NCBI GenBank assembly: GCA_031426215.1
Contig: JANPKU010000048.1
Coordinates: 1 to 64,000, forward strand
Direction of reading: 5' to 3'
Source: Sva-07 sp031426215
GTDB taxonomy: Bacteria > Actinomycetota > Acidimicrobiia > Acidimicrobiales > Ilumatobacteraceae
DNA: 64,000 nt
The notes beneath the pieces are model-generated. The model did no database searches. It was not told where the DNA came from and saw only the letters and a program-made list of their open reading frames with translations. Positions 51,320-60,010 of this stretch are shown piece after piece. A program made the translations under genes and the position numbers. Position 1 is the first letter of the stretch. Each line of letters starts with the position of its first letter.

Positions 51320-53958
51320 GACACATTGACCTCGAGCGGAACGTCGAGGGCGGCGGCGTCGTGCATCAGCCCGACCACGAGATCACCGACGACGTCGTGT
51401 TCGTCGTCGGGTACCTCCACGATCACCTCGTCGTGCACCTGCAACACCACCCGACTGTCGTACTCCCCTGCCACCAACGCCTCGTCGATGTGCACCAACG
51501 CCACCTTGAAGATGTCAGCGGCGAGTCCTTGGATGCCGGCGTTCATCGCCTGGCGCTCACCAGCTTGGCGGACCCGGAAGTTCGAGTTCATCAATTCGGG
51601 GATCGGACGGCGACGACCGAACAACGTCTCGGTGTACCCGCGTTCGCGCGCCTCGATCACCGTGCGGTCCATGTAGGCCTTGACGTTGGGAAACGCGACG
51701 AAGTAGGCCTCGAGGATCACGGCGGCTTCCTCGGTCGGGATGTTCAGGCGTTGGCCGAGCCCGTAGGCCTCCATGCCGTAGGCCAACCCGTACGACACCA
51801 TCTTGGCCTTCGATCGCTGGACACCCGTGACGGCCGCCGGATCGACGCCGAAGACGCGGGCCGCCGTTGCGTTGTGGATGTCCTCGCCGCTCGTGAACGC
51901 ACCGATGAGACCCGGATCCTGCGCGAGATGCGCAATGCAACGCAACTCGATCTGGTTGTAATCGGCAACCAGCAGTGTGGTGCCGGGCGCCGGGACGAAC
52001 GCCATGCGGAACTGGCGTCCCTCGTCGGTACGCACCGGGATGTTGTGCAGGTTCGGCTGGTCCGACGACAGTCGACCGGTGCGGGCAACGGTCTGGTTGA
52101 AGGTGGCGTGGATGCGCCCGTCGTCGGCCACCTCTGCGAGCAGGCCTTCGCCGTAGGTCGAGCGGAGCTTCTCGACCTCGCGGTAGCGCATCAGCGGTTC
52201 GAGGAACTCGGGCCACTGGTCCTTGATCTTCTCGAGCGTGGCAGCGTCGGTGGAGTAGCCCGTCTTGGTCTTCTTGCCGGGAGCCAGACCGCGTTCGTCG
52301 TAGAGGATCTCTCGGAGTTGCTTGGGCGAGTTGAGATTCAGGTCGTCGCGTCCCGCCACCTCGCGGAGCTCGATCTGGAGCGCTTGCACCTCGTCGGCGA
52401 GACGCCTGCCGAGCGCTCGGAGTTCGTCGACGTCGACGCCGATCCCGACGTACTCCATCTTGGCCAGCACCAGCACGAGCGGGTTCTCGATCGTGCGGTA
52501 CAGCCCGGCCATCCCCTGGGCTTCCATGCTGGCCACGATCGGATCCGCGAGGGCGTTGACGGCGAGAGCGTCACGAGCGGCGACTTCGGCATCGTCGAGC
52601 GATGTGCCGTCGAGGTCGAGTTGACCACTGCCGGCGGCGTCATCGGACGGACGGGCGTACTTCGTGTACTTCTCGATCAGGTCCGGCAACGTGTAGCGGG
52701 CCTCGGCCGGGTCGATCAGGTAGGCGGCGATCGCCGTGTCGAGCGTGAGCCCCCGCACTTCGACGTCGAACTCGAGCAGCGAACGCATCAGCGGTTTCAC
52801 GTTGTGTCCGCGGAGGTTGCGGTGGGCTCCGAGTGCCGCACGAACGTCGTCGTCACCGAGGACGTCGGCAGGGATCCACAGCACCTCGGCGGAAGACGGG
52901 TCGGTCACCACGGCGATTCCGGCGAGTGGGCTGCGCCCCGGCTCACCGATCCAGGTGGCAGCGACGTCGAGCGCTGCCGCCGACGAGATCGCCGTCGCCG
53001 CATCGGTGGCCGACGATGCCATGGTCACCTCGGCGACGATCTCGGCGCGTTCGTCGACCGGCCCGAGATCGACCGACGTGCCCATTGCCGACAGGGCCTC
53101 GTCCAACCGGCCTGCGAAGGTTCGAAACTCGAGGAAGTCGAACAGGCGCTTCAGTTCGTCGGGGTTCGGGGTGATTCCGAGGTCGTCGATGTCGAGGTCG
53201 TCGATCGGGGCGTCATGGCGCAGTTGCATGAGATCGAGGTTCTTGCGGGCGCGCGCTTCGTGCTCGGCCAGGTTCGATCGCAGCTTCGGCGTCTGTTCGT
53301 CGACGTGGGCGAAGATCCCGTCGAGTCCGCCGTAGGTGTTGATCAGCTTTGCTGCAGTCTTCTCGCCCACACCCGGAACGCCGGGCAGGTTGTCACTGTT
53401 GTCACCGCGCAGGGCTGCGTACTGCACGTACAGCGACGGTGCGACACCAGTGCGTTCCTCGATGCCGGCTTCGTCGTAGAACGCGTAGTCGCTGACGCCG
53501 CGCTTGTTGTAGAGCACCTTCACGTCGGGGTCGCGGACCAGCTGGTAGCTGTCGCGGTCGCCCGTGACGATGATCACCTGATGGCCCGCTTCGACGATCC
53601 GGTCGGTGACGGTGGCGATGATGTCGTCGGCTTCCCATCCGGACAGGTCGACCGACGAGATCCCGATCGCGTCGAGCACCTCACGCACGAGCCCCATCTG
53701 TTGGCGCAAGATGTCGGGCGCCGCTTCGCGCTGGGCCTTGTACAACGGCTCGGCGACATGGCGAAATGTGGGCTCGGGCCGATCGAACGCCACGAGTACA
53801 CCGTCGGGTGCGTGGTCCTTGAGCACGTTGATCAGCATCGACGTGAACCCGAACACGGCGTTGGTCACCTGACCACTCGCGGTTGCCATGTCGGTCGGGA
53901 GCGCAAAGAACGCTCGGTAGGTCAGGGAGTTGCCGTCGATGACGAGGTAGGTGCCCAT
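51286..53958 (-). CDS. polA: DNA polymerase I
   Basis: An 890-residue enzyme for Okazaki fragment processing and repair. The N-terminal 5' nuclease shows YLVIDGNSLTYRAFFALP, SGWEADDIIAT, TGDRDSYQLV and GVPGVGEKTAAKLI. The middle exonuclease-like domain has lost the DxE motif (LDVAATW in its place), so proofreading is absent. The polymerase domain has motif A VADYNQIELRCIAHL, O-helix RSKAKMVSYGLAYG with Tyr at the sugar-selecting position as in mycobacteria, and motif C VLQVHDEVIVE. ATG at 53958 opens the typical MGTYLVIDG. Confidence 0.96.
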   Translation of the reverse strand: MGTYLVIDGNSLTYRAFFALPTDMATASGQVTNAVFGFTSMLINVLKDHAPDGVLVAFDRPEPTFRHVAEPLYKAQREAAPDILRQQMGLVREVLDAIGISSVDLSGWEADDIIATVTDRIVEAGHQVIIVTGDRDSYQLVRDPDVKVLYNKRGVSDYAFYDEAGIEERTGVAPSLYVQYAALRGDNSDNLPGVPGVGEKTAAKLINTYGGLDGIFAHVDEQTPKLRSNLAEHEARARKNLDLMQLRHDAPIDDLDIDDLGITPNPDELKRLFDFLEFRTFAGRLDEALSAMGTSVDLGPVDERAEIVAEVTMASSATDAATAISSAAALDVAATWIGEPGRSPLAGIAVVTDPSSAEVLWIPADVLGDDDVRAALGAHRNLRGHNVKPLMRSLLEFDVEVRGLTLDTAIAAYLIDPAEARYTLPDLIEKYTKYARPSDDAAGSGQLDLDGTSLDDAEVAARDALAVNALADPIVASMEAQGMAGLYRTIENPLVLVLAKMEYVGIGVDVDELRALGRRLADEVQALQIELREVAGRDDLNLNSPKQLREILYDERGLAPGKKTKTGYSTDAATLEKIKDQWPEFLEPLMRYREVEKLRSTYGEGLLAEVADDGRIHATFNQTVARTGRLSSDQPNLHNIPVRTDEGRQFRMAFVPAPGTTLLVADYNQIELRCIAHLAQDPGLIGAFTSGEDIHNATAARVFGVDPAAVTGVQRSKAKMVSYGLAYGMEAYGLGQRLNIPTEEAAVILEAYFVAFPNVKAYMDRTVIEARERGYTETLFGRRRPIPELMNSNFRVRQAGERQAMNAGIQGLAADIFKVALVHIDEALVAGEYDSRVVLQVHDEVIVEVPDDEHDVVGDLVVGLMHDAAALDVPLEVNVSWGNTWASAKS

Positions 53959-53968
53959 CGATCGGGCT

Positions 53969-54553
53969 TCAGTCGGCGCCTGGGCGCAGCGAACCGTCGA
54001 GGATCCGGTCGGCGACGTCACGCATCCGACTGCGCTCACTCATCGCCGTGCGCTGGATGAACGCGAACGAGTCCGTTTCGCTCATCCCCACCTGGTCCAT
54101 CAGTACACCCTTGGCCCGATCGATCACCTTGCGCGATTCGAGTTGCTCGCCGAGTGCGTCGATCTCGCCAGTGAGCGACCGCAACTCGCGGAACCGGCCC
54201 ATCGCAACCTCGATCGCCGGGATCAGATCGCTCTTCTGGAACGGCTTGACCAGGAAGGCGAGCGCACCGGCGTCGCGTGCCTGCTCGACCACCTCACGTT
54301 GGCTGAACGCAGTGAGCATCAGCACGCCGCAGATCTTCTCGCCATTGATGATCCGGGCCGCCTCGAGGCCGTCCATGCCGGGCATCTTGATGTCGAGGAT
54401 CGCCAGGTCGGGCTGGAGCCCCCTCACGAGCTCGACGGCCTGGTCGCCGCGACCGGTCTCTCCGATGACCTCGTAGCCCTCTTCCTCGAGCGTCTCACGG
54501 AGGTCCATGCGGATGATGGCCTCGTCCTCGGCGATCACGACACGCAATGGCAT
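53969..54553 (-). CDS. ANTAR-domain response regulator (PdtaR-like)
   Basis: A 194-residue regulator: receiver domain (VVIAEDEAIIRMDLRETLEEEGY, phospho-acceptor Asp in LAILDIKMPGMDG, Lys in FLVKPFQKSDL) and a C-terminal ANTAR RNA-binding domain (VIDRAKGVLMDQVGMSETDSFAFIQRTAM). It fits the Rv1626/PdtaR type, which act by binding stem-loops in mRNA to prevent termination. The partner histidine kinase is not in the window. polA follows 10 nt downstream. Confidence 0.9.
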   Translation of the reverse strand: MPLRVVIAEDEAIIRMDLRETLEEEGYEVIGETGRGDQAVELVRGLQPDLAILDIKMPGMDGLEAARIINGEKICGVLMLTAFSQREVVEQARDAGALAFLVKPFQKSDLIPAIEVAMGRFRELRSLTGEIDALGEQLESRKVIDRAKGVLMDQVGMSETDSFAFIQRTAMSERSRMRDVADRILDGSLRPGAD

Positions 54554-54619
54554 GGCTCTTATCTAGCAGGTGCCGGCGACGATCCGGTCCTACCGATGGC
54601 GCCGGTCATCAGTAGCCGG

Positions 54620-55093
54620 TCACCAGTAGCCGGCCATCAACTCCGAGATCCACTCGGGTTGCACCACCGTGCCGCGTGGTGTGAACTCGGCGATGTACGG
54701 CTTGATGTCGAGGACCGGTGTGCCGTCGATGGCGTCGAGGCCCCGCACCGAAAGTTGCAGACCATCGACACCGACGACCCCGCAGGTGGTCAGGCCGAGG
54801 CGATTCGGCCGGGAGCTGGCCCGTTGGGCGAATATCCCGACCTTCGGCCACGCCTCGTTGCCGCGTGGATGCCGACTCCCGGTCGTCACATTCGCCTCGT
54901 CGAACTGGTCGAAGAGGAAGATGATCTCGACGTGGGAGAACGCATCGAGACCAGCGAGTGCATCCGGGCCGAATCGATCGGGATCGAGATGAATCGTGCT
55001 CTCGACGTCGCCCCAATCGTCGTCCTTGCGGCCCACGCGTGGCGACACCACGTGTCCGATCGCTCGGACCTCGTGTGCGTCGCGAACGTTCAT
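54620..55093 (-). CDS. TrmO/TsaA-like methyltransferase
   Basis: A 157-residue protein of the TsaA/VirR fold: VRAIGHVVSPRV near the start, AGLDAFSHVEIIFLFDQF, the typical RHPRGNEAWPKVGIFAQRASSRPNRLGLTTC block and VLDIKPYIAEF. The E. coli family member TrmO methylates N6 of t6A37 in tRNA-Thr using SAM. Here only the core domain is present, so the target may differ. Confidence 0.82.
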   Translation of the reverse strand: MNVRDAHEVRAIGHVVSPRVGRKDDDWGDVESTIHLDPDRFGPDALAGLDAFSHVEIIFLFDQFDEANVTTGSRHPRGNEAWPKVGIFAQRASSRPNRLGLTTCGVVGVDGLQLSVRGLDAIDGTPVLDIKPYIAEFTPRGTVVQPEWISELMAGYW

Positions 55094-55117
55094 CGGACTC
55101 CTCCCATCATCGCCGAG

Positions 55118-55396
55118 TCACATCCGGTCAAGAAGTTCGTCCTGGCGGAGCTCCAGCGAAGCAATCTCCTCGACCACTTTGGCGCGGTGTTTGGCGTGGG
55201 CATCGACGTGGCGACGGGCATCGCGTGCTTCGAACGAGGCCCCCGCCGTCTCGGCCACCAGCGCGCGGATCTCCTGGTCGTCGGCATCGTCGCCGAGGGA
55301 GATCATCTGCTCGTCGATCACGGCCAACTCGGCGCGTAGCGCCTTCAGTCGTGTCGCCACTTGCGAGAGTCGACGCTCGACGAGCCAGTTACCCAT
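55118..55396 (-). CDS. Small coiled-coil protein, unknown function
   Basis: A 92-residue helical, charged protein (RLSQVATRLKALRAELAVIDEQM; VEEIASLELRQDELLDRM) that should form a coiled-coil hairpin. No family recognised with certainty. A TAGCGT hexamer lies 9 nt before the ATG (55406-55411). It may be co-transcribed with the TrmO-like gene 24 nt downstream. Confidence 0.65.
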   Translation of the reverse strand: MGNWLVERRLSQVATRLKALRAELAVIDEQMISLGDDADDQEIRALVAETAGASFEARDARRHVDAHAKHRAKVVEEIASLELRQDELLDRM

Positions 55397-55420
55397 GGGT
55401 GCCGAACGCTACAACGGATG

Positions 55421-55494
55421 TGCCCCGGGTCGGACTCGAACCGACACTTGACGGTGTTTGAGACCGTTGCCTCTGCCGATTGGGCTACCGGGGC
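55421..55494 (-). tRNA. tRNA with anticodon CAA (Leu), unusual short variable arm
   Basis: A 74-nt cloverleaf: acceptor GCCCCGG/CCGGGGC, anticodon stem ACGGT/ACCGT with loop CTCAAAC (anticodon CAA, reading UUG), T arm GTCGG-TTCGAGT-CCGAC, discriminator A. CCA is not encoded. Bacterial tRNA-Leu normally has a long variable arm; here it is only CAAGT. The D arm (GCCCAATCGGCAGAGGC) has a three-pair stem with a GGCAGA loop element like class II tRNAs. Leu identity is inferred from anticodon and A73 only. Confidence 0.85.
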
Positions 55495-55558
55495 CGAGTG
55501 CGAGCGCGAGACTAGCGGGCTTACCCGCCGGTAGCTCCCCGCCTCGCGGTCAGCGGTC

Positions 55559-55564
55559 TAGCCT
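55559..55564 (+). promoter_or_regulatory. Probable leaderless -10 box (TAGCCT) of fabD
   Basis: TANNNT hexamer 7 nt before the ATG at 55572; would drive the fatty-acid synthesis operon. Confidence 0.5.
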
Positions 55565-55571
55565 GCCGACA

Positions 55572-56750
55572 ATGCTGGCTTTCACCTTCCCAGGCCAAGG
55601 GTCGCAGCGACCCGGCATGGGACTTCCCTGGCGCGACCACGAGAGTTGGGAGTTGGTCGACGAGGCCAGCGCGATCGCAGGCCGTGACGTCGGGGCGTTG
55701 CTGTGTGACGCTGACAGCGACGAACTGCGAGATACCCGCAACGCACAGCTGACCACGTTCGTGTCGAGTCTCATGGTGCTCGACGCCGTCGAGCGACTCG
55801 GCATCGCCCCGAGCTATTGCGCCGGCCACAGCCTCGGCGAATACACCGCACTCACCGCCACCGGCGCCCTCGGATTCGACGACGGCGTCCAGCTCGTCTG
55901 CGAGCGCAGCGCGGCGATGCACGACGCCGGACTCGCTCGAACCGGAACGATGGCCGCAGTGCTCGGCCTCGATGACGATCAGGTCGAGGTCGCCTGTCGG
56001 CGCGCCGATGCCGACGTCTGGGTGGCCAACTTCAACGCACCCGGCCAAGTGGTCATCGCCGGCTCACCCGACGGGGTCGCTGCGGCAACCGTCCACGCGA
56101 AGGACCTCGGTGCGAAGAAGGTGATGCCGTTGCAGGTCGCCGGCGCGTTCCACACCCCGTTCATGACCGCCGCACGCGACCGTCTTCGTGCAGCGCTCGC
56201 CGAGGCTGATCCACGTGACAGCGACGTTCCGATCGTGTCGAATGTCGACGCATTGGCCCACGATCGAGCTGCCGACTGGCCGAGCCTGCTGTCCGCGCAG
56301 TTGTCGAGTCCCGTGCGATGGAAGCACTGCCTGCTCACCCTCGCCGAGGCCGGCGTCACCGACTTCGCCGAACTGGGCCCAGGCGCCGTGTTGACCGGCA
56401 TGGCCAAACGAACCGTGGCGGACAGTCGGACCATCTCGGTGGCCACGCCAGAAGACCTCGACAAGCTGCTCGAATGGGTCGGCCTCGGCACTCCATCGGG
56501 TCCCGGTCGCGAGCAGGGCGAGCACCTGTTCGCTGTCGAACGCCTCGTGGTGAGCCCGGCAGCCGGCATCTTCACACCCGTCGCCGACATGGGAGAGGGC
56601 TCCACGATCGCTGTCGGCACCGTCGTCGGCCACGTCGGCGAGATCGAGGTGCGGTCCCCGTTCGCCGGCGTCTTGCAGAGCTACATCGCGCTCGACACCG
56701 AACGGGTCACCAACCGCCAACCAATCGTGTGGCTGCGAACAGAACAATGA
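55572..56750 (+). CDS. fabD: Malonyl-CoA:ACP transacylase fused to a biotinyl/lipoyl-like domain
   Basis: A 392-residue protein. Residues 1 to about 300 are FabD: FTFPGQGSQRPGMG, nucleophile Ser87 in AGHSLGEYTA, and VAGAFHTPFM with the catalytic His. It loads malonate onto ACP. Beyond normal FabD length, residues 323-392 form a barrel-sandwich-hybrid module (VVSPAAGIFTP, VGTVVGHVGEIEVRSPFAGVL, VTNRQPIVWL) of the biotinyl/lipoyl type, but with no Lys in the MKM position, so it should not carry a cofactor. It may bind a partner or fold back on the active site. Confidence 0.92.
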   Translation: MLAFTFPGQGSQRPGMGLPWRDHESWELVDEASAIAGRDVGALLCDADSDELRDTRNAQLTTFVSSLMVLDAVERLGIAPSYCAGHSLGEYTALTATGALGFDDGVQLVCERSAAMHDAGLARTGTMAAVLGLDDDQVEVACRRADADVWVANFNAPGQVVIAGSPDGVAAATVHAKDLGAKKVMPLQVAGAFHTPFMTAARDRLRAALAEADPRDSDVPIVSNVDALAHDRAADWPSLLSAQLSSPVRWKHCLLTLAEAGVTDFAELGPGAVLTGMAKRTVADSRTISVATPEDLDKLLEWVGLGTPSGPGREQGEHLFAVERLVVSPAAGIFTPVADMGEGSTIAVGTVVGHVGEIEVRSPFAGVLQSYIALDTERVTNRQPIVWLRTEQ

Positions 56751-56766
56751 CAGGCGGTGATTGACG

Positions 56767-57753
56767 ATGCCGAGCGTTCCCGCCGGTGTACGCGGTGCGG
56801 CCATCACGGGATGGGGTACGGCGCTGCCCGATCAGGTGGTCACCAATCACGACCTCGAGCGCACCCTCGACACGAACCACGAGTGGATCGTCGAACGCAC
56901 CGGTATCAGTGAGCGTCGGGTCGGCGGCAACACCGCTGCGCTGTCGGTCGAAGCCGGGCGCCAGGCCATCGAACGCGCCGGTCTCCAACCTGGCGACATC
57001 GACGCGCTCGTGCTCGCCACCACCACACCCGACCGTGCAGTACCAGGCACGTCGGCCACCGTGCAGCACGCACTCGGGTTGTCCTGCGGCGCCTACGACC
57101 TCAACGCGGCGTGCTCCGGTTGGGTGTACGGGCTCGTCAACGCTCACGGCCTCATCGCACTGGGTGCCGAGAAGGTGCTCGTGATCGGCACCGACACGTT
57201 GGCTCGCATCACCGACTGGACCGACCGCAATACCGCCATTCTGTTCGCCGACGGGTCTGGCGCCGCCGTCCTCGAGGCCGTCGAAGGTGACGGACAACTC
57301 CTCGCGTGGGACCTGTCCGCTGACGGCAGCGCCGAAGGGGCCCTCTACGCCGAGCTGGGAGGCAAGCTCCAGATGGAGGGTCGTGAGGTGTTCCGACGCG
57401 CCGTTCGGATCATGGCCGAGTCGGCCACCGCCTCGATGAACGCTGCGGGTGTCACCGCCGACGACATCGCCCTCGTGGTGCCCCACCAGGCCAACATCCG
57501 GATCATCTCTGCGTCGTGCGAACGCCTGGGAATCGGGCTCGACCGCGCGTCGATCGTGCTCGACCGCACCGGGAACACGTCTGCGGCGTCGATCCCACTC
57601 GCCCTTGCAGACGCGCTGGATCGGGGCCGTGTGTGCCAGGGTGACCTGGTGTTGTTCGTCGGGTTCGGTGCAGGAATGACGGCCGCCAGCGCAGTGGTTC
57701 GATGGAGTGCTCCCGTACCGTCTGTTCGTCGATCCGGCGGTGAGACGACATGA
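56767..57753 (+). CDS. fabH: Beta-ketoacyl-ACP synthase III
   Basis: A 328-residue KAS III that starts fatty-acid synthesis by condensing acyl-CoA with malonyl-ACP. The triad is complete: Cys in DLNAACSGWVYG, His in VPHQANIRII, Asn in TGNTSAASIP. RTGIxERR is seen as RTGISERRV. It overlaps fabG by 4 nt (ATGA). Confidence 0.95.
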   Translation: MPSVPAGVRGAAITGWGTALPDQVVTNHDLERTLDTNHEWIVERTGISERRVGGNTAALSVEAGRQAIERAGLQPGDIDALVLATTTPDRAVPGTSATVQHALGLSCGAYDLNAACSGWVYGLVNAHGLIALGAEKVLVIGTDTLARITDWTDRNTAILFADGSGAAVLEAVEGDGQLLAWDLSADGSAEGALYAELGGKLQMEGREVFRRAVRIMAESATASMNAAGVTADDIALVVPHQANIRIISASCERLGIGLDRASIVLDRTGNTSAASIPLALADALDRGRVCQGDLVLFVGFGAGMTAASAVVRWSAPVPSVRRSGGETT

Positions 57754-58457
57754 GCCGGATCGTCCTCGTCACCGGCGGTGCCCGAGGGATTGGCCTCGCG
57801 TGTGCCGAGCGTTTCGCGGCGCAAGGCGACCGCGTCGCCGTCACCTACAACTCGTCGCCCCCGCCCGACGGCTTCTTCGGGGTTCGCTGTGACGTCACCT
57901 CGACCGATGACGTCGACGCCGCATTCACTGCCGTCGAGGAGCACTTCGGCGGCCCGGTCGAGGTGCTCGTGTCGAATGCCGGCATCACACGAGACGGACT
58001 GCTGCTGCGGATGTCGGAAGACGACTTCACGTCCGTCATCGACGCCAACCTCACCGCAGCGTACCGCGTCGTGAAGCGCGCCAGTCGGGCGATGTTGAAG
58101 GCACGAAGCGGCCGCATCGTGCTCGTGTCGTCGGTGGTCGGACTCCTCGGCTCGGCGGGCCAGGCCAACTACTCCGCCTCGAAGGCGGGCCTGGTGGGCT
58201 TCGCCCGATCGGTGGCCCGTGAGCTCGGCTCGCGGTCGATCACGGTCAACGTGGTCGCGCCCGGCCCGGTCGCCACCGACATGACGGCTGCGTTAAGCGA
58301 CGACCGACTCGCGGCGCTCACCGCAATGGTTCCATTGCAGCGAGTTGCCGATCCCGCCGAGATCGCCGGAGTCGTCGCCTTCCTCGCTTCCGACGACGCT
58401 GCGTACATCACCGGCGCCGTCATTCCCGTCGACGGTGGTCTCGGCATGGGACACTGA
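57750..58457 (+). CDS. fabG: 3-oxoacyl-ACP reductase
   Basis: A 235-residue SDR: VTGGARGIGLACAERF, VSNAGITRDGLLLRM (typical FabG), VLVSSVVGLLGSAGQANYSASKAG with Ser, Tyr and Lys, and GAVIPVDGGLGMGH at the end. It reduces 3-oxoacyl-ACP with NADPH. Coupled to fabH; acpP follows after 94 nt. Confidence 0.94.
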   Translation: MSRIVLVTGGARGIGLACAERFAAQGDRVAVTYNSSPPPDGFFGVRCDVTSTDDVDAAFTAVEEHFGGPVEVLVSNAGITRDGLLLRMSEDDFTSVIDANLTAAYRVVKRASRAMLKARSGRIVLVSSVVGLLGSAGQANYSASKAGLVGFARSVARELGSRSITVNVVAPGPVATDMTAALSDDRLAALTAMVPLQRVADPAEIAGVVAFLASDDAAYITGAVIPVDGGLGMGH

Positions 58458-58509
58458 CCCCGATCCACATCATCGGCCGCCCGCCCGGTGTGCCACACTC
58501 GAACACCGA

Positions 58510-58515
58510 TTGACA
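58510..58515 (+). promoter_or_regulatory. TTGACA, possible -35 box before acpP
   Basis: A consensus -35 hexamer in the fabG-acpP gap; a matching -10 is not convincing. Extra ACP transcription would make sense since ACP is needed in excess, but this is inference. Confidence 0.25.
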
Positions 58516-58551
58516 CCGCAGTACACCGCACTACCCCACAAGGAGAACACC

Positions 58552-58788
58552 GTGGACCCAGAATTGTTTGCCCGCTTCCGCAAGTGCGCCGTCGAGGTGC
58601 TGTCCGTCGAGGAGAGCGCCGTCGTTCCCGAGGCCAACTTCGGTGACGACCTCGACGCCGACAGCCTCGACCTCGTCGAACTGGTCATGGCGCTCGAAGA
58701 GGAGTTCGACGTGTCCGTCCCCGAGGAAGAACTCGAGGGAGTCGAGACGGTCAAGCAGGCCTACGACATCGTCGTCGCGAAGCTGTGA
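58552..58788 (+). CDS. acpP: Acyl carrier protein
   Basis: A 78-residue acidic ACP. The phosphopantetheine site is Ser in GDDLDADSLDLVELVMALEE. GTG start with a good ribosome binding site (AAGGAG, 6 nt upstream), one of few genes here with one, consistent with high expression. Overlaps fabF (GTGA). Confidence 0.96.
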   Translation: MDPELFARFRKCAVEVLSVEESAVVPEANFGDDLDADSLDLVELVMALEEEFDVSVPEEELEGVETVKQAYDIVVAKL

Positions 58789-59978
58789 CCCGGGGCGGCC
58801 GCCGGGTCGCTGTCACTGGTCTCGGGGTGGTTGCGCCGGCCGGAATCGGCGTCGACGACTTCTGGTCAGGTCTGCTCGGCCCGGGAACCACAGGTGGGGT
58901 CGCATCCGAGATCATCGACTGGGACCCGAGTCCCTATTTCGAGTCACCGAAGCATTCTCGGCGCGCTGATCGTGTCGAGCAGTTCGCTCTCGCGGCCGCC
59001 GGTGAGGCGTTCGAGATGGCGGGTGGCATTGACGCGATCGGTGTCGATCCGTCACGTTTCGGCACGATCTTCGCGACCGGCGTCGGCGGGTTGCACACCC
59101 TGGAGGAGCAGATCCTCCTCGGTGCCGACAAGGGCGTACGACGAGTGTCGCCATTTCTCGTGCCGATGATGATGGTCAATGCGTCCGGCGCGGCGATCTC
59201 CATGCGGTACGGCCTGCAGGGTCCGCTCGAGACGATCTGCACCGCGTGCGCCGCCGGCACCCATGCGATCGGGTACGCCGCGCGGTTGATCGAGTGGGGA
59301 ATCGTCGACGCCGTCGCCACCGGCGGCACCGAAGCTGCGTCGACCGTCACCGCGCTCGCCGGCTTCGGCAACATGACGGCACTGTCGAGTTCGGGTGTGA
59401 GTCGGCCGTTCGACGCCGACCGCGACGGATTCGTGATGGGCGAGGGCGCTGCGGTGCTGGTACTCGAGGAGTGGGACCATGCCGAGGCTCGGGGCGCGAC
59501 GATCCTGGGCGAGATCGTCGGGATGGCGAGCAACGCGGACGCCCACCACATCACCGCGCCGTCACCGGGTGGCGTCGGCGCGATTGCGTGCATGCGCATT
59601 GCGCTCGACCACGCCGGTCTCGATGCGTCGGCGATCAAGCAGGTCAACGCCCACGGCACATCGACCCCGTTGAACGATGCCGCAGAGGCCGCTGCGATCA
59701 CCGAGGTGTTCGGGGCCAACGGTGTTCCGGTCGTGTCGACCAAGGGCGTCACCGGCCACGCACTGGGCGCCGCTGGTGCTCTCGAAGCCGCTGCGTCGTT
59801 GTTGTCGATCCGTCACGGGCTGATCCCGCCGACGGCCAACACCACCACGGTCGACCCTGCGATGACCATCGACCTCGTCCTCGGCGAGGCTCGTCCGTGG
59901 ATACCAGGCCCGGTCATGTCGAACAACTTCGGCTTCGGCGGCCACAACGGCAGCGTCATCATCGCTCCCCCACCCTGA
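58785..59978 (+). CDS. fabF: Beta-ketoacyl-ACP synthase II
   Basis: A 397-residue KAS II elongating enzyme: VAVTGLGVVAPAGIG, catalytic Cys in ICTACAAGTHAIG, His in QVNAHGTSTPLND and TKGVTGHALGAAGA. GTG start overlapping the acpP stop. Last gene of the fabDHG-acpP-fabF operon. Confidence 0.95.
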   Translation: MTRGGRRVAVTGLGVVAPAGIGVDDFWSGLLGPGTTGGVASEIIDWDPSPYFESPKHSRRADRVEQFALAAAGEAFEMAGGIDAIGVDPSRFGTIFATGVGGLHTLEEQILLGADKGVRRVSPFLVPMMMVNASGAAISMRYGLQGPLETICTACAAGTHAIGYAARLIEWGIVDAVATGGTEAASTVTALAGFGNMTALSSSGVSRPFDADRDGFVMGEGAAVLVLEEWDHAEARGATILGEIVGMASNADAHHITAPSPGGVGAIACMRIALDHAGLDASAIKQVNAHGTSTPLNDAAEAAAITEVFGANGVPVVSTKGVTGHALGAAGALEAAASLLSIRHGLIPPTANTTTVDPAMTIDLVLGEARPWIPGPVMSNNFGFGGHNGSVIIAPPP

Positions 59979-59979
59979 C

Positions 59980-60010
59980 GGGACAACACGGGTCTGACCC
60001 CCGTTGTCCC
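59980..60010. terminator. Hairpin between convergent fabF and fabZ
   Basis: GGGACAAC (59980) pairs with GTTGTCCC (to 60010), with an inner GGG/CCC stem; placed between two convergent stops. It contains GGGTCTGACCCC, a palindromic motif common at gene ends in many bacteria. Confidence 0.65.

Noticed and set aside
51361..54060. A 899-codon open frame on the plus strand across polA
   Set aside because: Shadow of polA for the same reason; composition unlike a real protein.
56538..56750. C-terminal domain of FabD as a true biotin or lipoate carrier
   Set aside because: No Lys in the hairpin position between the two half-motifs; the segment there reads GHVGEIEVRSP.
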